Assembly: GCF_000020645.1 (NCBI RefSeq)
Contig: NC_011060.1
Coordinates: 990,501-1,054,500, forward strand
Reading direction: 5' to 3'
From: Pelodictyon phaeoclathratiforme BU-1
Lineage (GTDB): Bacteria > Bacteroidota > Chlorobiia > Chlorobiales > Chlorobiaceae
DNA length: 64,000 bases
The position numbers and the translations under genes are program-made. The notes below the pieces were generated by a model. The model searched no databases. It worked only from the letters and a program-made list of their open reading frames with translations, and was not told the DNA's origin. Below are positions 16,007 through 23,897 of this stretch, one piece after another; within the stretch, counting starts at the first letter, position 1; every line of letters begins with the position of its first letter.

Positions 16007-17533
16007 ATGGTAGAAGGCAATAATCAACAACAACCGGAAGCCAGTTGCTCTGCGGTAGAAAGGATTACCAGGATTCATGACATGGTGCAACAATGGAAAA
16101 AAGCACCCGAAAGAGTTGCACTCTTCATGCAGTTGGCACAGGATGACAGAAACGTGCTTGTCAGGCTTGAAGCCCTTGATAACCTGTTGACCGAGAGCAA
16201 TAATGACCCGCAGATAGAGGCGTTTATCAAGCAACGGTTCCATGTTGAACAAAACGAGGCCATAAAACTTGCGATCATTTACCGCAATGACCGGTCGGAT
16301 ATGACACAGGCAATGATTCGGATGATTGCGGATACCGAGCAGAGCAGAGATGAAGAAGTTGCCGGAATACTTGAAAAAAGAGCGGGAGCGGATCTCTTTA
16401 AATCTTTCCATAATGGAGAACTGCAGTTTGATACCGAGGAATCAGTAGTCTATGAGTTGAGGCAGGCGTATCTGTTACGATTCGCCCGTGAACGAATGCA
16501 CGAGCCAGATACCTTTGTGTGGCTCAAAGAACGGGCGGAGAACGCTTCGAGTGAGATTATCCGGCAGACAGCCCTGCATGAGATTGCACGAGGATGGTTC
16601 ACCGTTCCGGGTACACTGCAGTGGCTGCAGCAGCGGGGCCAGCTTGATGAAGATCCTGGAGTCCGGACTGCTGCATTCGAGGAAATAGCACTGCGGTTTC
16701 CGGATTTACCCGGCGTTCTGGAATGGCTAAAGGAACGAGGCGAGCTTGATGAAGATCCTGGAGTCCGGGCTGCTGTATTCGAGGAAATAGCACTGCGGTT
16801 TCCGGATTTACCCGGCATTCTGGAATGGCTTAAGAAACGAGGCGAGCTTGATGAAGATCCCTATGCTCGTCATGCTGCACAGGTAACAATCAAAAATTAT
16901 AGCTCTACGGAGGCAAAAAATATGGATGACACCAGCCTTCCTTTTGAAACGCTTGCTGCTCTGATTAATGCCGTTGATAACCCGGTCATACTTCTTGAAG
17001 GGCGCCGCTCGATTCCTGCTGATGCGTATGAGCAGGCCTCTGCTGCAGCACGGTTTCTTGCTGCAACATTTCCCCAAGCACGCTTCCGCTCAGGCAATGC
17101 GACCGGCTCAGACGAGGCATTCTCAAAAGGTGTTGCCGACGTTGATCCAGCCCGGCTGCAGGTGGTTGCTCCCTATGGGAACCATCGAAAAAATGCCCGA
17201 TTTGAGGGCGCCACTTACCAATACCCCGACGCGCTTACGCTTGGTCAAAAAGAGCAAATCGTTGCCAAAACAATCTTTTCCTCCCCGAAATACTCCACAT
17301 TGATGGGGCTGTCTGGCAAAACAGGCTCTCTTGCCGCCAAGGCCGACTATCTGCTCCGTGACACCATGAAGGTTGTCGGCTTTTCAGAAGAGTTCCCGAA
17401 AGTTACGGCTGCGCTCTTTTATGTTGATCCCTGCTACCCAATGAGTGGCGGCACCGGCCACACCATCCGCGTCTGCCAGAAAGAGGGCGTTCCGGTGGCG
17501 TTTCAGCATGAGTGGGCAAAATGGATAAGGTAG
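16007..17533 (+). CDS. HEAT-like repeat protein fused to a SLOG-like Rossmann domain
   Basis: About 508 residues from ATG 16007, chosen because AAGGA lies 8 bases upstream (an ATG at 15998 is also in frame). Residues 1-150 are helical; about 150-290 are HEAT-like repeats of 34 residues (VLEWLKERGELDEDPGVR, FEEIALRFPDLP), two of them nearly identical in DNA. The C-terminal 190 residues form a Rossmann-type domain with RSGNATGSDEAF and SGGTGHTIRVCQKEGVPV, the two glycine-rich motifs typical of SLOG/DprA-like nucleotide-sensing domains. I infer a sensor that binds a nucleotide or ADP-ribose derivative and signals through the repeats. It shares element copy 2 with the ADP-ribosylglycohydrolase promoter. 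Confidence 0.8.
   Translation: MVEGNNQQQPEASCSAVERITRIHDMVQQWKKAPERVALFMQLAQDDRNVLVRLEALDNLLTESNNDPQIEAFIKQRFHVEQNEAIKLAIIYRNDRSDMTQAMIRMIADTEQSRDEEVAGILEKRAGADLFKSFHNGELQFDTEESVVYELRQAYLLRFARERMHEPDTFVWLKERAENASSEIIRQTALHEIARGWFTVPGTLQWLQQRGQLDEDPGVRTAAFEEIALRFPDLPGVLEWLKERGELDEDPGVRAAVFEEIALRFPDLPGILEWLKKRGELDEDPYARHAAQVTIKNYSSTEAKNMDDTSLPFETLAALINAVDNPVILLEGRRSIPADAYEQASAAARFLAATFPQARFRSGNATGSDEAFSKGVADVDPARLQVVAPYGNHRKNARFEGATYQYPDALTLGQKEQIVAKTIFSSPKYSTLMGLSGKTGSLAAKADYLLRDTMKVVGFSEEFPKVTAALFYVDPCYPMSGGTGHTIRVCQKEGVPVAFQHEWAKWIR
16643..16846 (+). repeat. Two tandem 102-bp repeats within the HEAT region
   Basis: 16643-16744 and 16745-16846 are in-frame 34-codon units differing at only about five bases; a third unit begins at 16847 and diverges. 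This is a recent duplication within the coding sequence. Confidence 0.9.
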
Positions 17534-17573
17534 TCTGCCGCTATTATTGTCAATCAACTGTCACGGAGGAGTT

Positions 17574-18089
17574 ATGCGTCTTGCAACACTTGTTGAAGAG
17601 TTTCTCGCCGATCTTGGCTGGGTAGACGGGATTGAGACCGAGGAACGGTTTGAGGGTGATGCCGGCTTACGGGTCATTACCGAAGTCAGGATCACCATAG
17701 AAAACCAGACATATCGGCTCTTTATCGACACCATTGAAAAGTCGCAATGGCTCATGCTTACTCTTTACCCGCCCTTCAAGGTGAATGAAGGAAAGTATGT
17801 TGATGCCTGTATGCTCTTCAATTATTTCAACAACAATTACCTTTATGGGGGACGCATAGCCGTTGACGACGATGGAACCATACGCTACCGTCAGATTATT
17901 GATGTCAGTGACACCGATCCATCAAAAAACCTGATCAAGAATATGCTGGAAAACGGCATAGATATGTTTGAACAGCATGCAGAAGCCATTGCCCTTGTTT
18001 CTCTGACAAAAAAATCCTACGAAGCCATCCGTGAGGATATTGAAAAGAAAGCAGAGATTGAAAGAGTTAGAAAAATGGGTGATCAGTGA
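17574..18089 (+). CDS. YbjN-like small protein
   Basis: 171 residues. ATG 17574 has a strong GGAGG ribosome-binding site six bases upstream and lies 40 bp after the HEAT-SLOG stop, so the two are probably cotranscribed. The sequence (LATLVEEFLADLGW, then LMLTLYPPFKVNEGKYVDAC, MLFNYFNNNYLYGGRIAVDD) resembles the YbjN/type III-chaperone-like fold, a small alpha-beta protein family without enzymatic motifs. Function unknown; a chaperone or binding partner for the HEAT protein is a guess from context. Confidence 0.6.
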   Translation: MRLATLVEEFLADLGWVDGIETEERFEGDAGLRVITEVRITIENQTYRLFIDTIEKSQWLMLTLYPPFKVNEGKYVDACMLFNYFNNNYLYGGRIAVDDDGTIRYRQIIDVSDTDPSKNLIKNMLENGIDMFEQHAEAIALVSLTKKSYEAIREDIEKKAEIERVRKMGDQ

Positions 18090-18109
18090 CAGGGTGATCA
18101 AAAAAAGCG

Positions 18110-18955
18110 TTATTTATTGAGTATGTGATTGAGCTGAATAATCGAATCGAGGCGCTGAATCCAATCCCTCATGTACATCGGCGTTCGCTGCTGCGCCATC
18201 ACTTCCGCAAAAGCAAGGTATTGCTCCACCAGCAGGCCAAGCAACTTGATTTCACCTTCATTGAGATAATTTTTTGCGATACTCACATCGCCCTTGCGGA
18301 GAGGTACGCCCGTTTTGTCAAAAGATTGCATTCCCATCAGTGGCAGTGAAGCATCAGCACGGTGATAAACCAGTTCCGCTGCTGTCTGTGTACTGATTGC
18401 CCAGAGTAACTTATTCTGCACCACCTTGAAAAAGGCTATGGTGCTTTCAGCTCCGGGATCATAATCGATGCTGGTGGTGTAGATATCTTTGATCTTCTGG
18501 TAAAAGAAATGTTCCGACAACCGGATCTCGCGGATGCGTTCCTGCAGTTCCGTAAAATAGTTCATCGAACTGCCACTCTTGAACCGCTCATCATTCAGCA
18601 AAAAACCTTTTACGATATACTCCTTGAGCCGCTGCGTCGCCCATATCCGGAACCGCGTGCCCTGCTGCGATTTGACACGGTAGCCAACCGAGATAATCAC
18701 GTCCAGATTGTAATATCGAACATCATAGCTTTTCTCATCTGTCGCAGTTGTTCGGAAATTCCGAACAACTGACTCTTCGTTCAACTCACCCTCTTCAAAG
18801 ATATGCTTGATATGCTCGCTGATGGTTGCTTTTGACTTCTGAAAGAGTTCACATAGATGCGCCTGTGTCAGCCAGACCGTTTCATCATCAAGCCGTACAT
18901 CTATTTTTATTCTACCATCAGGGGCCTGGTAGATAAGCAGGTCGGAGTTGGTCAT
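18110..18955 (-). CDS. rhuM: RhuM family protein
   Basis: 281 residues of the RhuM family, first named for a Salmonella virulence-island gene and common in defence and toxin neighbourhoods. Typical blocks are present: VWLTQAHLCELFQKSKATIS (a helix-turn-helix-like DNA-binding segment, residues 28-47), EGELNEESVVRNFRT, YYNLDVIISVGYRVKSQQGT and RFRIWATQRLKEYIVKGFLL. Its start overlaps the stop of the Fic gene by 4 bp (ATGA), so the two are translated together. Confidence 0.9.
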   Translation of the reverse strand: MTNSDLLIYQAPDGRIKIDVRLDDETVWLTQAHLCELFQKSKATISEHIKHIFEEGELNEESVVRNFRTTATDEKSYDVRYYNLDVIISVGYRVKSQQGTRFRIWATQRLKEYIVKGFLLNDERFKSGSSMNYFTELQERIREIRLSEHFFYQKIKDIYTTSIDYDPGAESTIAFFKVVQNKLLWAISTQTAAELVYHRADASLPLMGMQSFDKTGVPLRKGDVSIAKNYLNEGEIKLLGLLVEQYLAFAEVMAQQRTPMYMRDWIQRLDSIIQLNHILNK

Positions 18956-19695
18956 TGATGTACTCCCAAAGCGTGCCAGTATGGTTTGAATCCTGCCTCG
19001 ACAACCTCGGCGATCAGAGCCAGAAATGGCTCGTAATCCTGCTTCGTATGGGCGGCATCCAGAGCCTCGTAGTACTCCAGTCGCTTTTCTACCGGAAGAA
19101 CCACTGGCGGATACCCGTCCTTCATCAGCTCAAGGTTCATCAAGAGGCGAGATGTTCGGCCATTGCCATCAGTGAAGGGATGGATTTTTACAAAATCGGC
19201 ATGAACCCTTGCCGCTCGTTCAACTGGATGAAGCGAAGGCGCTTGTTCTTTGTACCAGTTGATGAACCCTTGCATTTCGCTTTCAACATGCAGGGCGTCT
19301 GGCGGGACGTGATCGGCACCGGCAATGATCACATTGGTTTTCCGGTACACACCAGCATGAGCATCATCGATATTCTTCAGGATCAACTGATGGATCGACT
19401 TGATCTTCCATTCCGTGAGCGGCTCATGCGGTTGAACCATCGCTTCAACATAATAGATGGCTTCCCGGTGATTGATCGCCTCGAAATGCTCCCGGATGGT
19501 TTTACCACCAACCGTTATTCCCTCAAGGGCAACTTTCGTCTCCTTGAGCGTCAGGGTATTGCCTTCGATAGCATTCGAGTTGTACGTCCAGCGCAGAACA
19601 AGATCTTCGTGAAGATTGGCAACAATCTCCGGCGGCAGCGGCCGGTAGGAGTCAAGCCTTTGTTTCAGCTTGTCGAGTATATTGAAATCAGGCAT
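18952..19695 (-). CDS. Fic family protein (class II, self-inhibited)
   Basis: 247 residues. The catalytic motif HPFTDGNGRTSR is at 172-183, matching HPFxDGNGRxxR for transfer of AMP to target proteins. The inhibitory helix motif S-x-x-x-E-G (SNAIEGN, residues 40-46) lies on the N-terminal side, the class II arrangement in which the same chain restrains its activity. It overlaps RhuM by 4 bp and follows the HAD gene by 11 bp. All catalytic residues are intact. Confidence 0.95.
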   Translation of the reverse strand: MPDFNILDKLKQRLDSYRPLPPEIVANLHEDLVLRWTYNSNAIEGNTLTLKETKVALEGITVGGKTIREHFEAINHREAIYYVEAMVQPHEPLTEWKIKSIHQLILKNIDDAHAGVYRKTNVIIAGADHVPPDALHVESEMQGFINWYKEQAPSLHPVERAARVHADFVKIHPFTDGNGRTSRLLMNLELMKDGYPPVVLPVEKRLEYYEALDAAHTKQDYEPFLALIAEVVEAGFKPYWHALGVHQ

Positions 19696-19706
19696 GAGAA
19701 TCGTGT

Positions 19707-20540
19707 TTATATCAATCCAAAAATCTTCGATCGAGCTTCAACCTTGTCAACCATCGCCTTCACCGCCAGATCGATTATCTTGCCTTCACGGTAATCAGCA
19801 GGAGCAATGAGCGTCACCCTTTTGTCAAAAAGCAATTGCTCTGCGGCTTTTTTAGCTCCATTTTTATTTGAATTATACACAGAGATCGAATGTCCGCCCT
19901 GCTCCTTGACTAGCCTCATACAAGGAATATCGGTTTCTCCGTCTCCGATGAAAATCATGTTTTCAAAGGGCACTGGCCGTTCTTCGGGCAAGACATATCT
20001 GTTGATGACGCTGTTATCATACACCTCCAGACTGCCCTTGTTGATCCGGAAAAGGTACTGAGTTTTTGTGGTGTAGTTGATGGCAAGGGCTGGCCAGCGT
20101 GCGACACCGTGATGATCGTACATAAAACCTGAAGCGTAAATCGCCTTAAACTCTTTGACTATGGAGGTTCCCTCAACCATTTCCCTGAGACCTGACGAGA
20201 CGATGTAGTGTTCGACCCGGATATTTTTCGCCCTGCCATACTCATTTATACGCTGAAACCATTCAGCCACCCCGAGAAAAAGTTGTATCTGCTCACCGTA
20301 TTTGTGAAAATCACTCTTTCTTACCTGAACCTCTGCACTTTCAGCTTTTTTCAGCATCAGATACATATAAGCCAGAATCTGATCAGCATTCTGTTCCCGA
20401 GCATAGCACGATACCTCATCCCAGAAACCCTTTGATTTCATGCGAAGTTTTGGAATAAAATCATACTCCTGCATGTTACCCGGTGCCAACGTGCCATCGA
20501 AATCATAGGCAATCGCCATATTCACCAGTTTTTTTGCCAT
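19707..20540 (-). CDS. HAD-superfamily hydrolase
   Basis: 277 residues. HAD motif I is AYDFDGTLAPG near residue 10, motif II is IVSSG near 120, and motif IV is FIGDGETDIPCMRL near 205. It resembles HAD phosphatases that travel with restriction or Fic loci; the substrate is unknown. An alternative ATG at 20519 would remove the first seven residues (MAKKLVN). Upstream it overlaps the end of a small ORF by 19 bp. Probably cotranscribed with Fic and RhuM. Confidence 0.85.
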   Translation of the reverse strand: MAKKLVNMAIAYDFDGTLAPGNMQEYDFIPKLRMKSKGFWDEVSCYAREQNADQILAYMYLMLKKAESAEVQVRKSDFHKYGEQIQLFLGVAEWFQRINEYGRAKNIRVEHYIVSSGLREMVEGTSIVKEFKAIYASGFMYDHHGVARWPALAINYTTKTQYLFRINKGSLEVYDNSVINRYVLPEERPVPFENMIFIGDGETDIPCMRLVKEQGGHSISVYNSNKNGAKKAAEQLLFDKRVTLIAPADYREGKIIDLAVKAMVDKVEARSKIFGLI

Positions 20541-20728
20541 AATCGTTTAAGTCTATTTTTTATCCTTTGGTGGGCATTGATCGTTTCCATAGCTGGTTCC
20601 AGCCCTGATCTGGCCGTTCTATCCATGAATCTTTGTATCTGACTGCTGGTTTCTTGCGATAGTTTGTGCAACCTGAATGGCACTAATTTCTCAAGGCGTT
20701 TAACCTTCCAATCATTCGGAATGTTCAT
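20522..20728 (-). CDS. Small ORF, possible HsdS-derived fragment
   Basis: 68 residues from ATG 20728 (MNIPNDWKVKRLEKL). The opening resembles the P-x-x-W-x-V-x-x-L segment that begins HsdS target-recognition domains; the remainder is basic and helical without recognisable family. Given the neighbouring hsdM remnant, it may be a fused leftover of hsdS. It overlaps the HAD start. Confidence 0.35.
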   Translation of the reverse strand: MNIPNDWKVKRLEKLVPFRLHKLSQETSSQIQRFMDRTARSGLEPAMETINAHQRIKNRLKRLWQKNW

Positions 20729-20771
20729 CGCCACACCTCCAAGCTGAACATTATCCGTTCTTGATTCCTCT

Positions 20772-21641
20772 CTATTCCAGTTCATTCATGCCTCCACCCA
20801 GCTTTTTCTCCGGGGATTGCGCCCGTCGCTCCAGTTTTTTCAGATCCTCTTCAGGTTTCGGTAAATCTTCGGGCATGGTACCGCCCAGTTCCTTGATGGT
20901 CTGGCGTACTTTTTTACCGACATCAAAATGAGTCTTGTTGGCCATGGTCTTTCCCTGAACATTTTCCCTGCGGAGTTTTTCATCTGTCTGCGTAGCACGA
21001 AAGAGATTGGCTGCCAACTCTGTGCTGCCCATATTATCGAGGATATGCTGACTTTTTTTCAGACCTTTGCGTTGATGAATGCCCTTGGCATCCAGTCCGC
21101 CATAAAGTCCCTGGTAACCGTGATTCTGAAAAATGGCAAAATCAAGAGTGGTTTCCACCCCCGCCTGTTGAGCAGTTTCCACCAATTGTTTGTTGTGCTC
21201 GCGCATTTCGTTACGAAGAAACAGGCGTTTTTCCTCCTCCTTGAGTCGCTTGAAAGCCTCATCGTCAGCCAACTCTTGCCGGCGCGTCTGGATAGCGAAA
21301 TAGGTCTGACCGTTGGCGATAACAGGCTTGGAAGGATCGCTATTCTGCACAATCAGATAACAGGCATAACGGGAAAACGCATAGGATTCCATTTTGCGCT
21401 CAGCACCCGATCCAATCGGAACCATCTCGTGCATCTCCACGAAATGGTTTTCAACCGGTTGCCCGCTATTTTGACAAGCCCTTTTAGCTTTCTCAATAAC
21501 CGGTAAAAAATTGCGAAATTCCGCATAATCGAGAATCTTGGCCAGTTGCCGAGCCATCCAATAGTCTGAGCCATTTCTACCAGTCTGCTTAATCTCCTCA
21601 AAAGTCTTGTAATGTCTTTTTTCTATTTCCTTGCTGCTCAT
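20772..21641 (-). CDS. dinD: DNA damage-inducible protein D
   Basis: 289 residues from the ATG at 21641 (MSSKEIEKRHYKTFEEIK). Family blocks present: YWMARQLAKILDYAEFRNFL, FSRYACYLIVQNSDPSKP, YFAIQTRRQELADDE, ILDNMGSTELAANLFRATQT. DinD is an SOS-induced protein reported to interfere with RecA filaments and is a frequent passenger in type I restriction loci. The open frame continues upstream into a KilA-N fragment; I chose the internal start because the family begins here. Whether a fused longer product is made is unclear. Confidence 0.9.
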   Translation of the reverse strand: MSSKEIEKRHYKTFEEIKQTGRNGSDYWMARQLAKILDYAEFRNFLPVIEKAKRACQNSGQPVENHFVEMHEMVPIGSGAERKMESYAFSRYACYLIVQNSDPSKPVIANGQTYFAIQTRRQELADDEAFKRLKEEEKRLFLRNEMREHNKQLVETAQQAGVETTLDFAIFQNHGYQGLYGGLDAKGIHQRKGLKKSQHILDNMGSTELAANLFRATQTDEKLRRENVQGKTMANKTHFDVGKKVRQTIKELGGTMPEDLPKPEEDLKKLERRAQSPEKKLGGGMNELE

Positions 21642-21860
21642 GGCTGCATCTCTTTTTAAAATTAACAGTTGACTATAGAGAACGGATAACGGATAACCTG
21701 CTTTGGCAACGATACCAATGGAACCTGTTTTTTCTACCCACTGCTTGACTGATAACGCAAAACGATTTAAGCCTGCTTCGTTTTTAATTCCCTCGAATTC
21801 GGGGGAATTAAAACTAAACTGGTTAAATTCGATCCCTTTTGCCTTAACCGCTACAGTCAT
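21642..21860 (-). pseudogene. KilA-N domain fragment fused in frame to dinD
   Basis: The 73 codons upstream of dinD read MTVAVKAKGIEFNQFSFNS and then GLNRFALSVKQWVEKTGSIG, the opening of KilA-N-type phage/restriction-locus DNA-binding proteins. The match stops abruptly after GIVAKAG, where the family continues with RYGGT; the following 17 codons are unrelated and run in frame into dinD. The start overlaps the hsdM remnant's stop by ATGA, the normal operon junction. I read it as a deletion scar joining two genes. Confidence 0.7.
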
Positions 21861-22361
21861 CGCTGAATCTCCTTGAGTTTTTCGGCCATCTTCAGGCGCA
21901 CCTCTGCCAGCTCTTGTTCCAGCTTGTCAATTTCTGCCTGAATGGCATCAATATCAATCTCCTCTTCCTCTTCAAAGGTATCCACATAGCGGGGGATATT
22001 GAGGTTGAAATCATTTTCCAGTATCTCGGTAAAGCTGGCAATATGGGCATATTTTTCGACCTGTTCTTCGGAAAGGGTATTCTGATTCTTGCCCGACACA
22101 AACTCCCGACTGGCATCAACAAAGAGTATCTCCCTGCATGACTCCCTGTGTCCGCTTTTTTCCCTGGAGCGGTCAAAACACCAGTATGGCAACCGGAATG
22201 TTGGCGGTTGGAAAGAGATTGCCCGGCAGCCCGATTACTGCATCAAGCAGGTTTTCTTCGATCACTTTCTGACGAATACGCCCCTCGGCAGCGCCCCTGA
22301 ACAGCACACCGTGCGGAACGACCACCGCAACACGCCCCTCTTTTTCAATCGCTGTATCATC
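21857..22361 (-). pseudogene. hsdM: hsdM remnant (type I restriction methyltransferase, 3' end)
   Basis: The first part reads EGRVAVVVPHGVLFRGAAEG and LLDAVIGLPGNLFPTANIP, the region just after the NPPF motif of HsdM. A one-base shift at the A4 run 22175-22178 breaks the frame after ILVF, then the second frame reads REILFVDASREFVSGKNQNT and ILENDFNLNIPRYVDTFEEE, the conserved C-terminus. The N-terminal half, including the SAM-binding and NPPF motifs, is absent; the homology begins exactly at the higA stop. The methyltransferase is dead. Confidence 0.88.
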
Positions 22362-22647
22362 AACTGTTCAACACCTGCAATACCGTGTCAGGAGCTTTTT
22401 TAACAAGATTCAGCAGTACCAGTGCCGGGCCGTGCGGTTTGCGGTCACCCCGTTCCCAATGCCTTAGCGTGGCGACATTAATGCCGAAGGCGGCGGCAAA
22501 CTCATCCTGCGTCAGGCGTGTTTCCTGCCGGATACTTTTTACGTTTACAGGTTCGGGATGAAAAACCCTGACCGTGACCTTTTTCCCCTGCGAATAATCA
22601 ACAGCCTCTTCCAATCCTTTTTTTATACTCTCAAATACGTTATCCAT
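22360..22647 (-). CDS. higA: HigA-type antitoxin, Xre helix-turn-helix
   Basis: 95 residues. The helix-turn-helix is at residues about 40-75 (RLTQDEFAAAFGINVATLRH, WERGDRKPHGPA), the pattern of HigA2-like antitoxins encoded after RelE/HigB toxins. Start ATG 22647 lies inside the end of the higB remnant (TTA stop at 22640-22642), the expected coupling. Intact, although its toxin partner is broken. Confidence 0.88.
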   Translation of the reverse strand: MDNVFESIKKGLEEAVDYSQGKKVTVRVFHPEPVNVKSIRQETRLTQDEFAAAFGINVATLRHWERGDRKPHGPALVLLNLVKKAPDTVLQVLNS

Positions 22648-22848
22648 TTTTTTCCTTGTAGTTTTGAACCAAAAGTTTTGTTAGTCCGGTCAGATCATTT
22701 CGTTCTGATTTGCTCAAGTTCCCTTGCTCACTATTACTGAACGCCGATAACAGAAAACGCGGCATAGATGGGTTGTGGTAAAAATAGATGATGCGAGTAC
22801 TTCTGCTTTACGGATGCATTTCGGCAGCTCTACAACGGTAATATTCAT
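22640..22848 (-). pseudogene. higB: higB toxin remnant with internal deletion and frameshift
   Basis: The start frame reads MNITVVELPKCIRKAEV, the typical HigB N-terminus. A different frame then reads TRIIYFYHNPSMPRFLLSAF and NLSKSERNDLTGLTKLLVQN up to TAA 22640-22642, the conserved C-terminal half. Roughly 40 codons between the two, including the central RelE-fold strand, are missing. Confidence 0.8.
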
Positions 22849-23109
22849 GCTCAATTATAATCCATTGGATTGGCTTTGTCAAAGAATTTCTTCAATGCGC
22901 AATCTTGTCCCTGCCCCGTAGCACGAATTTCCAGTCTAACAAAAACCTTCGTGTGATGAGACAAAACGCCATTCTTTCTGCTTCATACAGAGCCACTGAA
23001 CGCGAATGATAACCATTTTCATTAGCATTGAACCGCACGTTTCCTGCGAAAGCGGGGTAGAGCCTTTGCTCACGCATGCTGCCTGCGGCTTTCATGAATT
23101 GCAGCGGGA
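22849..23109. other. Non-coding accessory sequence
   Basis: No supported gene. A 77-codon minus-strand open frame at 22892-23125 has no family resemblance, an odd composition and overlaps the DUF2779 remnant; I treat it as chance. Confidence 0.5.
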
Positions 23110-23252
23110 TGTGGTTTGAAGGCAAGCTGACGGAGTATGAACGCGAGTCAATAAAAGACGGCCTGACAAAGTATTGCGAGTTTGATACGATGGCTACGGT
23201 GATAATCTATGAAGCGTGGGTGGATTGGCTCAGCTCAACAATCCGGCAGGTA
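23110..23252 (+). pseudogene. DUF2779 C-terminal fragment
   Basis: Within an open frame, KLTEYERESIKDGLTKYCEF followed by DTMATVIIYEAWVDWL matches the YCELDTLAMV-type end of DUF2779 nuclease-like proteins. Everything upstream of this tail is missing. It is one more decayed piece in the island. Confidence 0.6.
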
Positions 23253-23330
23253 TCGTTCTCTTTTTCTCTACCAGGCAGTAAAATTCGTTAAATTGCAGAA
23301 AGAATTTTGCATTTAGATCAAGGAGAGCTG

Positions 23331-23588
23331 ATGACAACAGCAGAGAAAATATACAAGGCGGTTAAAGAGCTTCCGGAACCAATGCTTCATGAGGTCTTGG
23401 ATTTTGCGGAATTTTTAAAGCAGAAAAACAAGACAAAATCATCACTGGCAAAAACAGCAAGCGATATGGACAGCTATTTTGCCAATCCAAAGGTCATCGA
23501 AGCAATTGAGCGTGGCAGAAAAGAGATCAAGGAAGGGAGAGTCACAATAATAACTGATCCCAACAACATATGGGAGAGTATTCTGTAG
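23331..23588 (+). CDS. DUF2281-type antitoxin
   Basis: 85 residues from ATG 23331, preceded by AAGGAGAG. It begins MTTAEKIYKAVKELPEPMLH and carries EVLDFAEFLKQK, the hallmark of small DUF2281/VapB-like antitoxins. The C-terminus (EGRVTIITDPNNIWESIL) overlaps the start of the YoeB-like toxin by 19 bp. The antitoxin is intact while the toxin is frameshifted. Confidence 0.85.
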   Translation: MTTAEKIYKAVKELPEPMLHEVLDFAEFLKQKNKTKSSLAKTASDMDSYFANPKVIEAIERGRKEIKEGRVTIITDPNNIWESIL

Positions 23589-23862
23589 TCGTCTCTGAAG
23601 AAGCTCGGGATATTGGCAAAAAATCGGAGACAAATCGATTCTTCGAAAACTTGACCATATTTTCAGTGAGTTGGCTCTTCACCCGAAAACAGGCACTGGT
23701 AAACCAGAAGCATTGAAGGGAAGTTTGTCGGGTTGCTGGTCGAGAAGAGTAAACAAACAGCATCGGATTGTGTACGAAATCACTGAAAGTATGGTAACGG
23801 TTTTTGTGATCTCGGCTCGCGTCATTATGGCGACTCCTGACCGCAACATGTTTATTCCATGA
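23570..23862 (+). pseudogene. YoeB/Txe-like toxin, frameshifted
   Basis: The ATG at 23570 opens MGEYSVVVSEEARDIGKK; at the A6 run 23618-23623 the frame shifts and the second frame reads SILRKLDHIFSELALHPKTG, TGKPEALKGSLSGCWSRRVN and KQHRIVYEI to the stop at 23862. These are the conserved Txe/YoeB blocks, including the catalytic region near the HRIVY segment. A single-base change in the homopolymer accounts for most of the damage. Confidence 0.85.
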
Positions 23863-23897
23863 AGTATAGCTACCCTGATTCCGCAGTTATGTTGCTG

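Noticed and set aside
22892..23125. 77-codon minus-strand open frame
   Set aside because: No family resemblance, overlaps the DUF2779 remnant on the other strand, odd composition.
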